Shown here in pieces: positions 22,426 through 32,702 of a stretch of DNA of 64,000 nt. This stretch comes from Magnetococcales bacterium. Its GTDB lineage: Bacteria > Pseudomonadota > Magnetococcia > Magnetococcales > Magnetaquicoccaceae. The position numbers and the translations under genes are program-made. The notes beneath the pieces were generated by a model. It was not told the DNA's origin. It searched no databases and saw only the letters and a program-made list of their open reading frames with translations. Each line of letters opens with the position of its first letter. Positions within the stretch are counted from its first letter, which is position 1. Location: NCBI GenBank assembly GCA_002753095.1, contig PDZU01000004.1:43804-107803 (forward strand). Direction: 5' to 3'.

Positions 22426-23073
22426 ATGGGGCATAAGGTACATCCGGCTGGATTTCGTTTGGGAATATCCAGGACATGGGATACGCGGTGGTATGCAGAC
22501 AAAGCGTTTGCATCTTTGCTGTTAGAGGATGTGAGACTGCGCGAGTGGATCAAAAAGCGCTTGGAGCATGCAAGTGTGTCTAAGGTGGTGATTGAGCGGC
22601 CTGCCAAAAAGGCGCGAATCAATATACACTCGGCGAGACCTGGCATTATTATTGGCAAAAAGGGCGCAGATATTGAAAAGCTCAAACAGGACTTGGCGAA
22701 AGTGGCCAGTACTGAGGTGCAGATCAATATCATCGAGGTGCGGAAACCTGAAGCTGAAGCACAATTGATTGCGGAAAATGTAGCCCAACAGTTGGTGCGC
22801 CGAGTGGCATTTCGCCGGGCAATGAAAAGAGCGGTGACTTCGGCGATGCGCTTGGGGGTACAGGGAATTCGGATTAACTGTGCAGGCCGCCTTGGCGGAG
22901 GGGAAATTGCACGTACCGAGTGGTACCGCGAAGGTAGGGTTCCTTTGCATACACTGCGCGCTGATATAGAATATGGATTTGCTGATGCCCTGACTACCTA
23001 TGGGTTGATTGGCGTGAAGGTGTGGGTGTTCAAAGGTGAAGTAAATGAGCGGGAAGAGAAGCGGGCCGGATAA
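22426..23073 (+). CDS. rpsC: 30S ribosomal protein S3
   Basis: 215 residues. It has an N-terminal KH domain ([17 protein letters not shown]) and a C-terminal S3 domain ([21 protein letters not shown]). It lines the mRNA entry channel. The length is standard without the long tail of some species. Confidence 0.97.
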   Translation: MGHKVHPAGFRLGISRTWDTRWYADKAFASLLLEDVRLREWIKKRLEHASVSKVVIERPAKKARINIHSARPGIIIGKKGADIEKLKQDLAKVASTEVQINIIEVRKPEAEAQLIAENVAQQLVRRVAFRRAMKRAVTSAMRLGVQGIRINCAGRLGGGEIARTEWYREGRVPLHTLRADIEYGFADALTTYGLIGVKVWVFKGEVNEREEKRAG

Positions 23074-23113
23074 TTACCCGTCGTGCCATTGAAAATGATA
23101 AGGTTGATTTGAT

Positions 23114-23533
23114 ATGTTGCTGCAACCCAAGAAGACCAAGTTTCGCAAGGCCCACAAGGGTCGAATCCATGGATTAGCCACCAGTGGAGCCGAATTGAGT
23201 TTCGGACAGTTTGGACTGAAGGCGATGCGTGCTGGTCGCATCACTGCACGCCAGATTGAAGCTGCTCGTCGTGCGATGACGCGGCATATCAAACGTGGTG
23301 GGCGGATTTGGATTCGGATGTTTCCCAACGTGCCAGTATCGTCCAAGCCAGCCGAAGTTCGTCAGGGAAAAGGTAAGGGTAACCCTGAATTTTGGATCGC
23401 TCGTGTGAAGGCTGGACGAATTCTCTACGAGATGGAGGGTGTATCTGAGGCGCTGGCAAGAGAGGCCATGAGTCTGGCGAGTGCCAAGTTGCCGATACCT
23501 ACCAAGTTTGTAGAGCAGGTCCGTGAAGCGTGA
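23114..23533 (+). CDS. rplP: 50S ribosomal protein L16
   Basis: 139 residues. It begins [20 protein letters not shown]; the conserved [18 protein letters not shown] loop follows. It organises the A-site region of the 50S subunit. In E. coli Arg81 is hydroxylated by RoxA; the equivalent stretch is conserved here. Confidence 0.97.
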   Translation: MLLQPKKTKFRKAHKGRIHGLATSGAELSFGQFGLKAMRAGRITARQIEAARRAMTRHIKRGGRIWIRMFPNVPVSSKPAEVRQGKGKGNPEFWIARVKAGRILYEMEGVSEALAREAMSLASAKLPIPTKFVEQVREA

Positions 23534-23543
23534 GGAATGAATC

Positions 23544-23747
23544 ATGAAAAGCGCAGAGATCAGGGAAATGACCGTGGAAGCCGCGAATGTGCGTTTGCAG
23601 GAATTGTATCAAGAGACGTTTAATCTTCGTTTCAGGAATGCAACGTCACAATTGGAGAATACAGCGCGAATCCGTCAAGTGCGTCGTGAGATCGCTCGGA
23701 TCAAGACGGAAATCGGGTCGCGTTCGCAACAGCAGGTGGGAGCGTAG
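23544..23747 (+). CDS. rpmC: 50S ribosomal protein L29
   Basis: 67 residues: a two-helix protein with the typical [33 protein letters not shown] core. It binds near the tunnel exit beside L23. It lies 10 bp after rplP and 2 bp before rpsQ. Confidence 0.95.
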   Translation: MKSAEIREMTVEAANVRLQELYQETFNLRFRNATSQLENTARIRQVRREIARIKTEIGSRSQQQVGA

Positions 23748-23749
23748 CC

Positions 23750-23989
23750 ATGCCACAACGTGTTTTGCAGGGTGTCGTCGTCAGTGACAAGATGGATAAG
23801 ACCGTTGTGGTACTTGTGGAGCGCAAAGTGCAGCATCCACTGTATGGAAAGATTTTGACGCGGTCAAAAAAATATAAGGCGCACGATGAGGAGAATGTTC
23901 ATCGCGTAGGTGATGAGGTTCGCATTCGTGAATGTCCGCCGATCAGTAAAGACAAGCATTGGAAGGTGGTCGGGGAGAGTGTCGGATGA
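23750..23989 (+). CDS. rpsQ: 30S ribosomal protein S17
   Basis: 79 residues with the OB-fold signature [27 protein letters not shown] (residues 9-35). It is a primary 16S rRNA binder in the body of the 30S. Its stop codon overlaps the rplN start (ATGA at 23986-23989). Confidence 0.96.
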   Translation: MPQRVLQGVVVSDKMDKTVVVLVERKVQHPLYGKILTRSKKYKAHDEENVHRVGDEVRIRECPPISKDKHWKVVGESVG

Positions 23990-24354
23990 TTCAGGTAGAG
24001 ACTACGCTGGAGGTTGCAGACAACTCCGGGGCTAAAAAGATTGAATGTATTAAAGTGTTGGGTGGCTCAAAGCGGCGCTATGCACGGGTGGGTGATGTGA
24101 TCGCGGTGTCTGTAAAGGTGGCGATCCCGCGTGGCAAGGTAAAAAAAGGGGATGTAGCGCGGGCTGTTGTGGTTCGTACACGAAAAGAGACGATCCGTGA
24201 CGATGGGAGTTACATTCGCTTTGATAGCAATGCGGCAGTGTTGATCAATAAAGCTGGAGAACCGATTGGTACGCGTATCTTCGGACCTGTAACGAGAGAG
24301 TTGCGGGCTCGTAACTATATGAAGATTATTTCGCTGGCTCCAGAAGTATTGTAG
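23986..24354 (+). CDS. rplN: 50S ribosomal protein L14
   Basis: 122 residues from the ATG at 23986 ([20 protein letters not shown]), coupled to rpsQ. It forms inter-subunit bridge B8 and is the binding site of silencing factor RsfS. The length is exactly that of the family. Confidence 0.97.
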   Translation: MIQVETTLEVADNSGAKKIECIKVLGGSKRRYARVGDVIAVSVKVAIPRGKVKKGDVARAVVVRTRKETIRDDGSYIRFDSNAAVLINKAGEPIGTRIFGPVTRELRARNYMKIISLAPEVL

Positions 24355-24360
24355 GTGACG

Positions 24361-24693
24361 ATGATGAAGGATCAAGCTAGAACCAACCTGAAAAAGGGTG
24401 ACCCGGTTGTAGTCACGACCGGGAAAGACAAGGGAAAGCATGGACGGATTCTGCAGGTGCTTCTTAAGGAGGGCACAGTCCTTGTTGAACGGGTTAATAT
24501 GATAAAGCGTCATACCAAACCGCAACGTGGGCAGGAAGGTGGCATTGTAGAAAAAGAGTCGCCAATCCATATTTCCAATGTGATGTACTACGATGCCGCA
24601 ACTAGCAAAGGGGTGCGCATTGGTAAAAAGAGCTTGGAGGATGGTCGCAAGGTACGGATCATGAGTGGCTCAGGGGAAGTTATTGATCGTTAG
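24361..24693 (+). CDS. rplX: 50S ribosomal protein L24
   Basis: 110 residues from the ATG at 24361; a GTG at 24355 and a second ATG at 24364 are alternatives. It has the KOW motif KKGDPVVVTTGKDKGKHGRI near the N-terminus. It is an assembly-initiator protein of the 50S near the tunnel exit. Confidence 0.95.
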   Translation: MMKDQARTNLKKGDPVVVTTGKDKGKHGRILQVLLKEGTVLVERVNMIKRHTKPQRGQEGGIVEKESPIHISNVMYYDAATSKGVRIGKKSLEDGRKVRIMSGSGEVIDR

Positions 24694-24739
24694 GTCCAGA
24701 GTTGGGCTAAATCAGATAGATTGCACCAAGGATTGAGAT

Positions 24740-25279
24740 ATGCCTAGGCTGAAACAGTTATATGACCAGGAAATTGTAGCAAAGCTCAAGGAGGAGTTTA
24801 GCTATAGTAACTCCATGCAGGTACCGAAGATCGTCAAAGTTGTGGTCAATATGGGTGTCGGTGAGGCAGTGGCTGATAAAAATGCCATGAATGGTGCTGT
24901 GCAGGATATGACCTCCATTTCTGGTCAGAAGCCGGTAATTACACGCGCTCGCAGGTCCATTGCCAGCTTTAAAGTTCGTCAGGGAATGCAGTTGGGTTGT
25001 CGCGTCACATTGAGACGGGATCGGATGTATGAGTTCCTGGATCGGTTGATCAACATAGCCTTGCCACGCGTTCGAGATTTTAGAGGTGTCTCTGGTAAGT
25101 CGTTTGATGGGCGTGGCAATTACGCTCTGGGACTGAAGGAACAGATTATTTTTCCAGAGATTGATTATGATAAGGTGGATGCCGTGCGTGGCATGGATAT
25201 TGTGATCGTGACCAGCGCGAAAACGGATAAAGAGGCTAAGGCGTTGTTGCGGGGGTTCCGCATGCCTTTCATGAACTGA
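24740..25279 (+). CDS. rplE: 50S ribosomal protein L5
   Basis: 179 residues; contains [17 protein letters not shown] and the C-terminal [20 protein letters not shown]. It binds 5S rRNA and contacts the P-site tRNA. The length and the spc position (rplX-rplE-rpsN) are canonical. Confidence 0.97.
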   Translation: MPRLKQLYDQEIVAKLKEEFSYSNSMQVPKIVKVVVNMGVGEAVADKNAMNGAVQDMTSISGQKPVITRARRSIASFKVRQGMQLGCRVTLRRDRMYEFLDRLINIALPRVRDFRGVSGKSFDGRGNYALGLKEQIIFPEIDYDKVDAVRGMDIVIVTSAKTDKEAKALLRGFRMPFMN

Positions 25280-25305
25280 TCGGAATGTAGGGTAGAAACT
25301 CAGAA

Positions 25306-25491
25306 ATGGCCAAAAAATCGTTGATTGCCAAGTGCAAACGTAAAGCAAAATTCTCTACTCGTGAGTACCATCGCTGTGAGCGGTGTGCCAGACCAAGAGG
25401 TTATTTGCGTGATTTTCATCTTTGCCGCATTTGTGTTAGAACGTTGGCGTTGCGAGGTGAAATACCAGGGATTGTAAAGGCCTCTTGGTAG
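25306..25491 (+). CDS. rpsN: 30S ribosomal protein S14, zinc-binding type Z
   Basis: Only 61 residues, with two CxxC pairs (C24-C27 and C40-C43: [20 protein letters not shown]). This is the short zinc-ribbon S14 (rpsZ-like) rather than the roughly 100-residue zinc-free form that most Alpha-, Beta- and Gammaproteobacteria carry at this locus. The position between rplE and rpsH is canonical. No long-form copy is seen in the window. Confidence 0.96.
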   Translation: MAKKSLIAKCKRKAKFSTREYHRCERCARPRGYLRDFHLCRICVRTLALRGEIPGIVKASW

Positions 25492-25581
25492 TGTGAATGT
25501 GGTCGTGCAGTACCGGCCTGATAGTGGCAGATTTGGCCTGTTTGGGAATGCAGACAGGAATCATATTGGGAGTCTCGTAGA

Positions 25582-25980
25582 ATGGGAATGACTGACCCGA
25601 TCAGTGACATGTTGACGCGGATACGTAATGCTCAGGCTGTACGCAAAGATTATGTTGATATTCCGATGTCCAGAATCAAAATGCGTATAGCCCAGATTCT
25701 GCAAGAAGAGGGTTATGTAATGGCAGTTAATGAATTGCCCAGCGAGACGATACAGAAAAGTTTTCGAATTCTGCTGAAGTATCATGCGGGAAGGGCGGTC
25801 ATCGAAGAAGTCAAGCGGAGTTCCAAGCCGGGGCGACGTGTTTATGTGGGTTGGGATGAGATTCCTCGGGTGTATCAAGGGTTAGGAATTAGCATTCTAT
25901 CTACCAACAAAGGGTTGCTGTCTAACCGCCATGCCAGAAAAATGGGTGTTGGTGGTGAATTGATCTGCACCGTGTTCTGA
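25582..25980 (+). CDS. rpsH: 30S ribosomal protein S8
   Basis: 132 residues. It begins MGMTDPISDMLTRIRNAQAV and ends with the conserved GVGGELICTVF. It binds the central domain of 16S rRNA and represses the spc operon in E. coli. Ninety bases separate it from rpsN. Confidence 0.97.
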   Translation: MGMTDPISDMLTRIRNAQAVRKDYVDIPMSRIKMRIAQILQEEGYVMAVNELPSETIQKSFRILLKYHAGRAVIEEVKRSSKPGRRVYVGWDEIPRVYQGLGISILSTNKGLLSNRHARKMGVGGELICTVF

Positions 25981-26000
25981 TTCTTAGGGATTTTTGTGAA

Positions 26001-26531
26001 ATGTCCAGGATAGGAAAAAAGGTCGTTGCAGTTCCACAAGGGGTGCAAGTGACCATCGAAGATCAGACGGTAACTGTTCAGGGAAAACTTGGTACGTTGA
26101 CAAGGGTATTTCATCCGGGCGTTAAAATTGAGCGTGATGATGATGTCTTGTCTGTGGCAGTAAAAAATCGGGATGGAAATAGTGCGCTGTGGGGACTTGC
26201 ACGCTCGCTGCTCAATAATATGGTAGTTGGAGTGTCTAAGGGTTTTTCACGGGTTTTGGAAATCCAAGGTGTTGGTTATCGCGCTGCGGTGAATGATACG
26301 GTACTTCAGTTGAATCTTGGCTTTTCCCATCCAATTGATTATCAATTGCCTCCTGGCGTAACTGCGCAGGTGGAGAAGAATGTGGTTGTAACGTTATCTG
26401 GCATGGATCCAGAGCGGATAGGCCAAGCCTGTGCTGACATACGGCGCTATCGTCCGCCTGAGCCCTATAAGGGTAAAGGAATTCGTAATGCCGGTGAGAT
26501 GATTTTGCGTAAAGTCGGCAAGAAGAAGTAA
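26001..26531 (+). CDS. rplF: 50S ribosomal protein L6
   Basis: 176 residues with two tandem L6 domains and the C-terminal YRPPEPYKGKGIRNAGE motif. It sits near the sarcin-ricin loop at the factor-binding site. Confidence 0.97.
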   Translation: MSRIGKKVVAVPQGVQVTIEDQTVTVQGKLGTLTRVFHPGVKIERDDDVLSVAVKNRDGNSALWGLARSLLNNMVVGVSKGFSRVLEIQGVGYRAAVNDTVLQLNLGFSHPIDYQLPPGVTAQVEKNVVVTLSGMDPERIGQACADIRRYRPPEPYKGKGIRNAGEMILRKVGKKK

Positions 26532-26552
26532 CTAGAACAAGGGGAAATTTGG

Positions 26553-26918
26553 ATGGCAAAGAATCGTCACGCGGCTAGGCGGGTCCGGAGTGAGAGAGTC
26601 CGTTATCAAATCGCAAGGACTAGTGGTGGTCGTCCCAGATTGTCCGTATTTCGGAGTGTCAGTCATATCTATGCACAGATCATTGATGACAGACAGGGAC
26701 GAACAATCGTTGCCGCCTCCACCTTGGAAGAGAGTGTCCGCACGCAAATCAAGAGTGGCGGAAATAAGGAAGCAGCGGTTGTTGTTGGGCGCTTTATAGC
26801 AGAGAGAGCGCTGCAGGCAAATATCCGGCAGGTCGTGTTTGACCGGGGTGGATGTTTGTTTCATGGTCGAGTCAAGGCTTTGGCGGATTCAGCTCGTGAA
26901 AGCGGGTTAGAGTTTTAG
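26553..26918 (+). CDS. rplR: 50S ribosomal protein L18
   Basis: 121 residues; [20 protein letters not shown] and the C-terminal [20 protein letters not shown] are recognisable. It binds 5S rRNA with L5. The usual C-terminal GLxF is present (SGLEF). Confidence 0.96.
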   Translation: MAKNRHAARRVRSERVRYQIARTSGGRPRLSVFRSVSHIYAQIIDDRQGRTIVAASTLEESVRTQIKSGGNKEAAVVVGRFIAERALQANIRQVVFDRGGCLFHGRVKALADSARESGLEF

Positions 26919-26970
26919 CTGACGAGCTTGCAGAGAGAATTGGCGTTAAGCAGGCGGACGGGGAGCAGGA

Positions 26971-27510
26971 ATGTCGAAATCACGTCGTGGAGTGCCCGAA
27001 GAGAGGGCTGAAACTTGGCAAAGCGATGATATGATCGAGCGGCTGGTGACTATCAAACGGACTGCTAAGGTAGTCAAGGGTGGTAGCCGTTTCAGTTTTT
27101 CAGCGATTGTCGTGGTAGGTAATGGGCAGGGTGAAGTTGGGTACGGGCTAGGCAAGGCCAAAGAGGTACCTGAGAGCATTCGCAAGGCGACGGAAAAGGC
27201 AAGAAAGAATATGGTGCCTGTGCCGATACGGGATGGACGTACCCTTTTCCATGAAATTGTGGGACACTATGGCGCTGGTAGTGTCGTGATGCGTCCTGCT
27301 GCAGAAGGGACTGGGATTATTGCAGGTGGTTCAATGCGACCAATTTTTGAAGCTTTGGGTGTTCGCGATGTCTTGGCGAAGTCAACTGGAACTTCAAACC
27401 CGCATAATCTGATAAAGGCGACATTTTTGGCGTTGCAGTCTATTCGTTCGCCGAAGGAGATTGCTGAAAAGCGGTCTCTACCGTCTGATGCCCTCGGTGG
27501 AAAGGCATAG
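26971..27510 (+). CDS. rpsE: 30S ribosomal protein S5
   Basis: 179 residues. The double-stranded RNA-binding fold includes GGSRFSFSAIVVVGNGQGEVG; the second half has GTGIIAGGSMRPIFEALGV. It contributes to decoding fidelity and mRNA helicase activity. The N-terminus is somewhat longer than in E. coli. Confidence 0.97.
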   Translation: MSKSRRGVPEERAETWQSDDMIERLVTIKRTAKVVKGGSRFSFSAIVVVGNGQGEVGYGLGKAKEVPESIRKATEKARKNMVPVPIRDGRTLFHEIVGHYGAGSVVMRPAAEGTGIIAGGSMRPIFEALGVRDVLAKSTGTSNPHNLIKATFLALQSIRSPKEIAEKRSLPSDALGGKA

Positions 27511-27512
27511 TC

Positions 27513-27692
27513 ATGGCTAGTACCCTTAAGGTCAAGCAAGTGCGCTCGGTGGCCGGGCGTCCTGAAAAGCATAAGGTCATTGTTGAGGGGTTGGGTTTGC
27601 GGCATCTGCAGCAGGTGCGCGAGTTGCCTGATACTCCCAGTGTCCGTGGAATGGTAAAAAAAGTTCAGCATTTGGTTCAAATCGTTGAATAA
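27513..27692 (+). CDS. rpmD: 50S ribosomal protein L30
   Basis: 59 residues (MASTLKVKQVRSVAGRPEKH, then a GLGLRHLQQVRELPDTPSVRG-type core). It is the small L30 typical of bacteria and starts 2 bp after the rpsE stop. The short segment VAGRPEKHKVIVEGLGL matches the family pattern of an SxIG-like turn followed by LGLR. Confidence 0.93.
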   Translation: MASTLKVKQVRSVAGRPEKHKVIVEGLGLRHLQQVRELPDTPSVRGMVKKVQHLVQIVE

Positions 27693-27749
27693 AGTAGGCT
27701 AGGCAGGAGTAAGCCGAGCCCAAGTTATGCCAGAGAGGTTTTTGAAGAG

Positions 27750-28202
27750 ATGAAACTGAATCAATTGCCCGAATCACCTTCCGGTCGGATCTCAGCAAAG
27801 CGAAAAGGGCAGGGAATCGGTAGCGGTAACGGTAAGACGGCTGGCCGTGGTACCAAGGGGCAAACGTCTCGTTCCGGTGGTTTTCATAAGGTTGGCTTCG
27901 AAGGCGGTCAGATGCCTTTGCAACGGCGCCTGCCGAAGCGTGGGTTCAGAAGTCCTTTCAAAGAATACTATGCGCTGGTGCAAGTTGAAGATCTCGATGT
28001 TTTTGAGAATGGAAGCGTTGTTTCCTTGGCGGAATTGAAAGAGAAGGGGCTTGTTGGCCGCTTGAAGGATGGTGTCAAGCTGTTGGGTGAGGGCTCTATT
28101 ACTAAGGCTTTGACGGTACACGTCGACAAAGCGAGCCGGTCTGCACAAGAAAAGGTAGAAGCGGCTGGTGGCAAGGTTGAACTAAGCGCTGCTGCTGAAT
28201 AG
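27750..28202 (+). CDS. rplO: 50S ribosomal protein L15
   Basis: 150 residues. The N-terminal Gly/Arg/Lys-rich extension (GIGSGNGKTAGRGTKGQTSR) threads into the 50S. It is a late-assembly protein. It lies 13 bp before secY, as in most spc operons. Confidence 0.97.
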   Translation: MKLNQLPESPSGRISAKRKGQGIGSGNGKTAGRGTKGQTSRSGGFHKVGFEGGQMPLQRRLPKRGFRSPFKEYYALVQVEDLDVFENGSVVSLAELKEKGLVGRLKDGVKLLGEGSITKALTVHVDKASRSAQEKVEAAGGKVELSAAAE

Positions 28203-28215
28203 GGATAAACTGCGC

Positions 28216-29547
28216 ATGGCAGCTTTCGATTCACAGTCACCATTTGCCGGGTTGGCCAATCTTGGTCAAATTCCGGAGCTGAGAAGTCGCCTTCTATTTA
28301 CACTGGGCATGCTCATTGTATATCGGATAGGCGCGCACGTGCCAACGCCCGGTATTGATCCGCAGGCGTTGGCTGCATTCTTTGCCCAACAGCAGGGTAC
28401 ACTGCTGGGTATGTTTAACATGTTTAGCGGAGGGGCTCTCTCTCGCTTGACTGTGTTTGCCTTAGGGATTATGCCCTATATTTCTTCTTCCATTATTTTG
28501 CAATTGATGACGGCTGTGGTTCCACAGTTGGAAGCAATTAAAAAAGAAGGGGAGTTAGGAAGAAGGAAAATTAACCAGTATACCCGTTTTGGTACCGTTC
28601 TGCTCTCAATTTTTCAGGGGTTTGGCATCGCCTATGGTTTGGAGACGATGCAAGCTGGTGGTATGAACGTTGTTGTTGATCCGGGTTGGCATTTTCGGCT
28701 CATGACAGTGATTACGTTGACCAGTGGTACGGCGTTTATCATGTGGGTGGGTGAGCAGATTACTGCCCGTGGTATCGGCAATGGGATTTCGTTGATCATT
28801 TATGCGGGGATTGTTGCGAACTTGCCTGTCGCTCTGCTGCAAACGTTGCAGTTGGCCAGAACGGGTGATTTGCAGCCTTTGTTTGTTGTGTTGCTTCTTG
28901 TCATTTCAGTCGGGGTGACTGCGTTCATTATCTTTATGGAGAGAGCGCAGCGTCGTATCCTGATTCAGTATGCCAAAAGGCAGGTGAGTGGTAGACGGAT
29001 GGTTGGAGGGGAGAGCACCCATTTGCCGTTAAAAGTGAATACGGCGGGTGTCATTCCACCCATATTTGCAAGTTCGATCATCTTGTTCCCGGTCACAATC
29101 GCAAACTTTGCGCCATGGGATTCGTTGAAGGCTTTTGCTGCAATGTTATCGCCTGGTAATTTGATGTACATGGTTGTGTATTCGCTGGCTATAGTATTCT
29201 TTTGTTATTTCTATACGGCGATTGTGTTCAACCCGGAAGAAACGGCCGATAATCTTCGCAAGTATGGTGGGTTTATCCCAGGGATACGTCCTGGCTTTCG
29301 GACGGCAGAACATTTGGACACTATACTGACGCGTCTGACTCTGGTTGGTGCGGTGTACGTGGCGGGAGTTTGTCTGTTGCCAGAGATACTGATTGCCAGC
29401 TATAATGTACCGTTTTATTTTGGTGGCACGTCCATGCTGATTGTGGTTGGTGTTACGATGGACACGGCGTCGCAGATTCAGTCGTTTCTGATAAGCCGGC
29501 AGTATGAAGGGTTGATGCAACGGGCAAAGATCCGTGGTCGGCGGTAA
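28216..29547 (+). CDS. secY: Preprotein translocase channel subunit SecY
   Basis: 443 residues with ten predicted membrane helices. The first has the GMLIVYRIGAHVPTPGIDP pattern. The cytosolic loop has GRRKINQYTRFGT, and the C-terminal helix is followed by GLMQRAKIRGRR. It forms the protein-conducting channel with SecE (2874-3080). The adk and map genes, which follow secY in many bacteria, are absent. Confidence 0.97.
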   Translation: MAAFDSQSPFAGLANLGQIPELRSRLLFTLGMLIVYRIGAHVPTPGIDPQALAAFFAQQQGTLLGMFNMFSGGALSRLTVFALGIMPYISSSIILQLMTAVVPQLEAIKKEGELGRRKINQYTRFGTVLLSIFQGFGIAYGLETMQAGGMNVVVDPGWHFRLMTVITLTSGTAFIMWVGEQITARGIGNGISLIIYAGIVANLPVALLQTLQLARTGDLQPLFVVLLLVISVGVTAFIIFMERAQRRILIQYAKRQVSGRRMVGGESTHLPLKVNTAGVIPPIFASSIILFPVTIANFAPWDSLKAFAAMLSPGNLMYMVVYSLAIVFFCYFYTAIVFNPEETADNLRKYGGFIPGIRPGFRTAEHLDTILTRLTLVGAVYVAGVCLLPEILIASYNVPFYFGGTSMLIVVGVTMDTASQIQSFLISRQYEGLMQRAKIRGRR

Positions 29548-29572
29548 GCAGCATTAGGTGGAGGATGGTCTC

Positions 29573-29689
29573 ATGAAAGTACGAGCATCGGTCAAGACGA
29601 TCTGCAAAGATTGTATGACGATCAAGCGCAAAGGGATAGTGCGGGTGATTTGTACAAAGCATCCCAAGCATAAGCAGAAACAGGGCTAG
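29573..29689 (+). CDS. rpmJ: 50S ribosomal protein L36 (zinc form)
   Basis: A 38-residue protein beginning [14 protein letters not shown] with a CxxC...C...H zinc-ribbon pattern (ICKDC, then [14 protein letters not shown]). It lies between secY and rpsM, as in gammaproteobacteria. A GGTGGAGG ribosome site precedes it. Confidence 0.94.
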   Translation: MKVRASVKTICKDCMTIKRKGIVRVICTKHPKHKQKQG

Positions 29690-29766
29690 ACAAACCATCA
29701 GCAATGGTGATATAGGCTCGATGGTGGATTTCGAGCGGAACTCAGAGAGGTAGTGGAGGTTGTAAA

Positions 29767-30132
29767 GTGGCGCGAATTGCCGGGGTGAATATTCCCATTA
29801 ATAAAAGACTGGCTGTTGGTTTGACCTACATCTTTGGGATAGGTAGACATTCAGCCGCCAATATTCTCATGGCAGCGGACATTTCACCTGACACAAGAGG
29901 ACGGGATCTCTCTGAAGCGGATATCGCGAGGATCAGGGCGATTATCGACAGTGAATATCAAGTTGAAGGTGATTTGCGCCGTCAGGTAGCGATGAACACT
30001 AAGAGGTTGATGGACTTGGGGTGTTACCGCGGCTTGCGTCATCGTAGGGGTTTGCCGGTGCGTGGTCAAAGGACACATACCAATGGACGTACCCGTAAGG
30101 GCCCACGTCGATCGATTCCAGGTAAAGGTTGA
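29767..30132 (+). CDS. rpsM: 30S ribosomal protein S13
   Basis: 121 residues from a GTG start preceded by [27 protein letters not shown] opens the protein; the C-terminal [16 protein letters not shown] tail contacts the P-site tRNA. Confidence 0.97.
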   Translation: MARIAGVNIPINKRLAVGLTYIFGIGRHSAANILMAADISPDTRGRDLSEADIARIRAIIDSEYQVEGDLRRQVAMNTKRLMDLGCYRGLRHRRGLPVRGQRTHTNGRTRKGPRRSIPGKG

Positions 30133-30186
30133 TAGGCAGGCAAATGATCGGTCGGCAGTAAACCGGCCTGCAGATGAGGAGAAAAG

Positions 30187-30582
30187 ATGGCGAAGGTCCA
30201 GAAAGTTACGCGTGGCAAAAAGAAGGAACGGAAGAGTATCGCGAGCGGTGTCGCGCACATTCACTCTACGTTTAACAATACGCTGGTTACAATTACCGAT
30301 ACCTCCGGCAACGTGGTGTCGTGGGCATCAGCAGGGGCACAAGGGTTTAAGGGTTCGCGGAAATCCACCCCATTCGCTGCTCAGATGGCTGCAGAAGATG
30401 CAGGCCGTAAAGCGATGGAGCATGGAATGCGCAACATTGATGTGCGCTTGAAAGGACCGGGCTCTGGACGTGAGTCTGCACTGCGGGCCCTGGCTGGTAT
30501 TGGATTCAATATCGCGTTTGTGCAAGATGTGACACCCATTCCGCATAATGGTTGTCGCCCGCCCAAACGTCGTCGAGTTTGA
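30187..30582 (+). CDS. rpsK: 30S ribosomal protein S11
   Basis: 131 residues; contains [15 protein letters not shown] and ends [16 protein letters not shown]. It lies on the platform near the mRNA exit. Confidence 0.97.
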   Translation: MAKVQKVTRGKKKERKSIASGVAHIHSTFNNTLVTITDTSGNVVSWASAGAQGFKGSRKSTPFAAQMAAEDAGRKAMEHGMRNIDVRLKGPGSGRESALRALAGIGFNIAFVQDVTPIPHNGCRPPKRRRV

Positions 30583-30619
30583 TCTATTTTAGCTGCTTAT
30601 TGCGAGGGACGCAGGAACA

Positions 30620-31246
30620 ATGGCCCGTTATTTTGGCTCCAAGTGCCGAATCTGTCGGCGCGAATCCACAAAGCTCTTTTTGAAAGGTGAAAAGTGCTAT
30701 ACCGACAAATGTGGCATTGAACGTCGGAACACAGCTCCTGGTCTGCATGGCCAACGTCGCCGTAAGGTTTCTGACTATGGCTTGCATTTGCGTGAGAAGC
30801 AGAAAATCAAGAAAACGTATGGTCTGCTGGAAAAGCAGTTTCGCAACTACTTTGAAAAAGCTGAGCGTATGGGTGGAATCACAGGTGAGAACCTGTTGGT
30901 ACTGCTGGAGCGCAGGCTGGACAATGTTGTCTTTCGCATGGGGTTCGCAGCCTCGCGGAGTGAAGCGCATCAGGTTGTCAGTCATCGGCAGGTTATGGTG
31001 AATGACCAATTGGTCAATATTGGCTCATATCTCGTTAAACCTGGTGATAAAGTGGCTATCGTGGTTGCTGCACGGGGACATTTACGCATTAAAGCGGCTA
31101 TGGAAAGTGCTGCAAGACGGGGGTTTCCAGGTTGGGTAGATGTGGATGCGGTGAATATGTCAGGTGTATTTCGTGCGATTCCGGATCGTGCAGATTTGCC
31201 GTCGGATTACAATGAAAACCTGATTGTTGAGCTGTACTCCAAATAG
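30620..31246 (+). CDS. rpsD: 30S ribosomal protein S4
   Basis: 208 residues with a central S4 RNA-binding domain ([21 protein letters not shown]). It initiates 16S rRNA folding and represses the alpha operon in E. coli. Cys residues at 12, 15, 26 and 31 (CRICRR..C..KC) suggest that the N-terminal domain keeps a zinc site. Its presence between rpsK and rpoA is a beta/gamma-type order; Alphaproteobacteria normally lack rpsD here. Confidence 0.97.
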   Translation: MARYFGSKCRICRRESTKLFLKGEKCYTDKCGIERRNTAPGLHGQRRRKVSDYGLHLREKQKIKKTYGLLEKQFRNYFEKAERMGGITGENLLVLLERRLDNVVFRMGFAASRSEAHQVVSHRQVMVNDQLVNIGSYLVKPGDKVAIVVAARGHLRIKAAMESAARRGFPGWVDVDAVNMSGVFRAIPDRADLPSDYNENLIVELYSK

Positions 31247-31272
31247 ACGTGAGACCAGGTTAGGGGAAGCGG

Positions 31273-32295
31273 ATGTACAGAAACTGGACAGAATTAATCA
31301 AACCCCAAAATGTAGAGATTCTCGAAGAAGGGAATTCGCAGTACAAGGCAACTTTGATTGCGGAGCCGTTGGAGCGTGGGTTTGGGACAACCCTTGGCAA
31401 TGCGTTGCGTCGTGTGTTGTTGTCTTCATTGCAGGGTGCCGCAGTATCCTCTGTGCAGATAGAAGGCGTTTTGCATGAGTTCTCGACCGTTCCGGGTGTG
31501 TTGGAAGATGTGACGGACATCATCCTGAACCTGAAGGGGTTGGCGATTCGAATCAAGTCGGGAGTTGCAGCGAAGCAGGTGCATCTGAAGGCGGAAGGAG
31601 AAGGGTCGGTCAAGGCGTCGGCTATTGATTGTGGTTCTGATATTGAGATCCTGAATCAAGACCATCATATTGCCACTTTGAATAAAAGCGGCAAGTTGGA
31701 TATGAGACTGACGATTACGACGGGAAAAGGCTATGTGCCGACGGCGCAAAAGTCGGATGATGATGCTGCAACGATTGGAGAAATTTTCCTGGATTGCAGT
31801 TATAATCCTGTGAAACGAGTGGCCTATAAGGTTGAGAACGCGCGTGTTGGGCAGCAAACTGACTATGACAAGTTGATCATGGAGATTGAGACGAATGGTG
31901 TCGTCTCCCCTGAAGATGCTTTGGCGTTGGCAGCCAAAATTTTGCAAGACCAGCTGAGCCTGTTCATTAATTTTGATGATGTGCCCATGGGTGACGTGCA
32001 GGAGGAGTCGTCGCAACCGAAGTGGAATCCGAATTTGTTCCGCAAGGTGGATGAGCTTGAGTTGTCTGTGCGATCGGCAAACTGCCTGAAAAACGATGAG
32101 ATTGTCTACATCGGAGATTTGGTGCAAAAGACAGAAGCAGAGATGTTGAAAACGCCCAATTTTGGAAGAAAATCCTTGAATGAAATCAAGGAAGTGCTGG
32201 AAGAGATGGATCTCAGTTTGGGGATGGTATTGGAAGGTTGGCCGCCTGAAAATATTGATGAGTTGGCCAAGCAGTTCGAAGATGAGCATTTCTAG
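31273..32295 (+). CDS. rpoA: RNA polymerase alpha subunit
   Basis: 340 residues. The N-terminal dimerisation domain (about 1-235, with [21 protein letters not shown]) is joined by a linker to the C-terminal domain (about 255-325, [19 protein letters not shown], then [13 protein letters not shown]), which binds UP elements and activators. It is located between rpsD and rplQ as usual. Confidence 0.98.
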   Translation: MYRNWTELIKPQNVEILEEGNSQYKATLIAEPLERGFGTTLGNALRRVLLSSLQGAAVSSVQIEGVLHEFSTVPGVLEDVTDIILNLKGLAIRIKSGVAAKQVHLKAEGEGSVKASAIDCGSDIEILNQDHHIATLNKSGKLDMRLTITTGKGYVPTAQKSDDDAATIGEIFLDCSYNPVKRVAYKVENARVGQQTDYDKLIMEIETNGVVSPEDALALAAKILQDQLSLFINFDDVPMGDVQEESSQPKWNPNLFRKVDELELSVRSANCLKNDEIVYIGDLVQKTEAEMLKTPNFGRKSLNEIKEVLEEMDLSLGMVLEGWPPENIDELAKQFEDEHF

Positions 32296-32307
32296 AGGAG
32301 CAGCAGC

Positions 32308-32673
32308 ATGAGACATCAAAGACATGGACGCAAAATGGGACGCAGTAGTAGCCATTTTGAAGCAATGATCAGCAACATGCTGGTAAGCTTGTTCCGTTAT
32401 GAGAGAATTGAAACCACGACACCAAAAGCAAAAGAGTTGCGCAGTATCGCCGACCAGATGGTGTCGTTGGGGAAACGTGGGGATCTGCATGCCCGCCGAC
32501 AGGCTTTGGGTAAGTTGCAGGACAAGGAGATTGTGCATAAGCTCTTTACGGATATTGCGGAGCGCAACAGAAATCGTCCTGGTGGGTATACACGGGTGTT
32601 GAAAACGCGCGATCGTTATGGTGATTGTGCGCCCATGTCCATGATTGAATTGGTAGAAAGAGTAGAGCAGTAA
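32308..32673 (+). CDS. rplQ: 50S ribosomal protein L17
   Basis: 121 residues; MRHQRHGRKMGRSSSHFEAM start and a GGYTRVLKTRDRYGDCAPMS core. It is the last gene of the 32-kb translation block and is followed 30 bp later by a strong terminator. Confidence 0.97.
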   Translation: MRHQRHGRKMGRSSSHFEAMISNMLVSLFRYERIETTTPKAKELRSIADQMVSLGKRGDLHARRQALGKLQDKEIVHKLFTDIAERNRNRPGGYTRVLKTRDRYGDCAPMSMIELVERVEQ

Positions 32674-32702
32674 TCTATCAGTTCACTGGTATAGTGTTTG
32701 CG

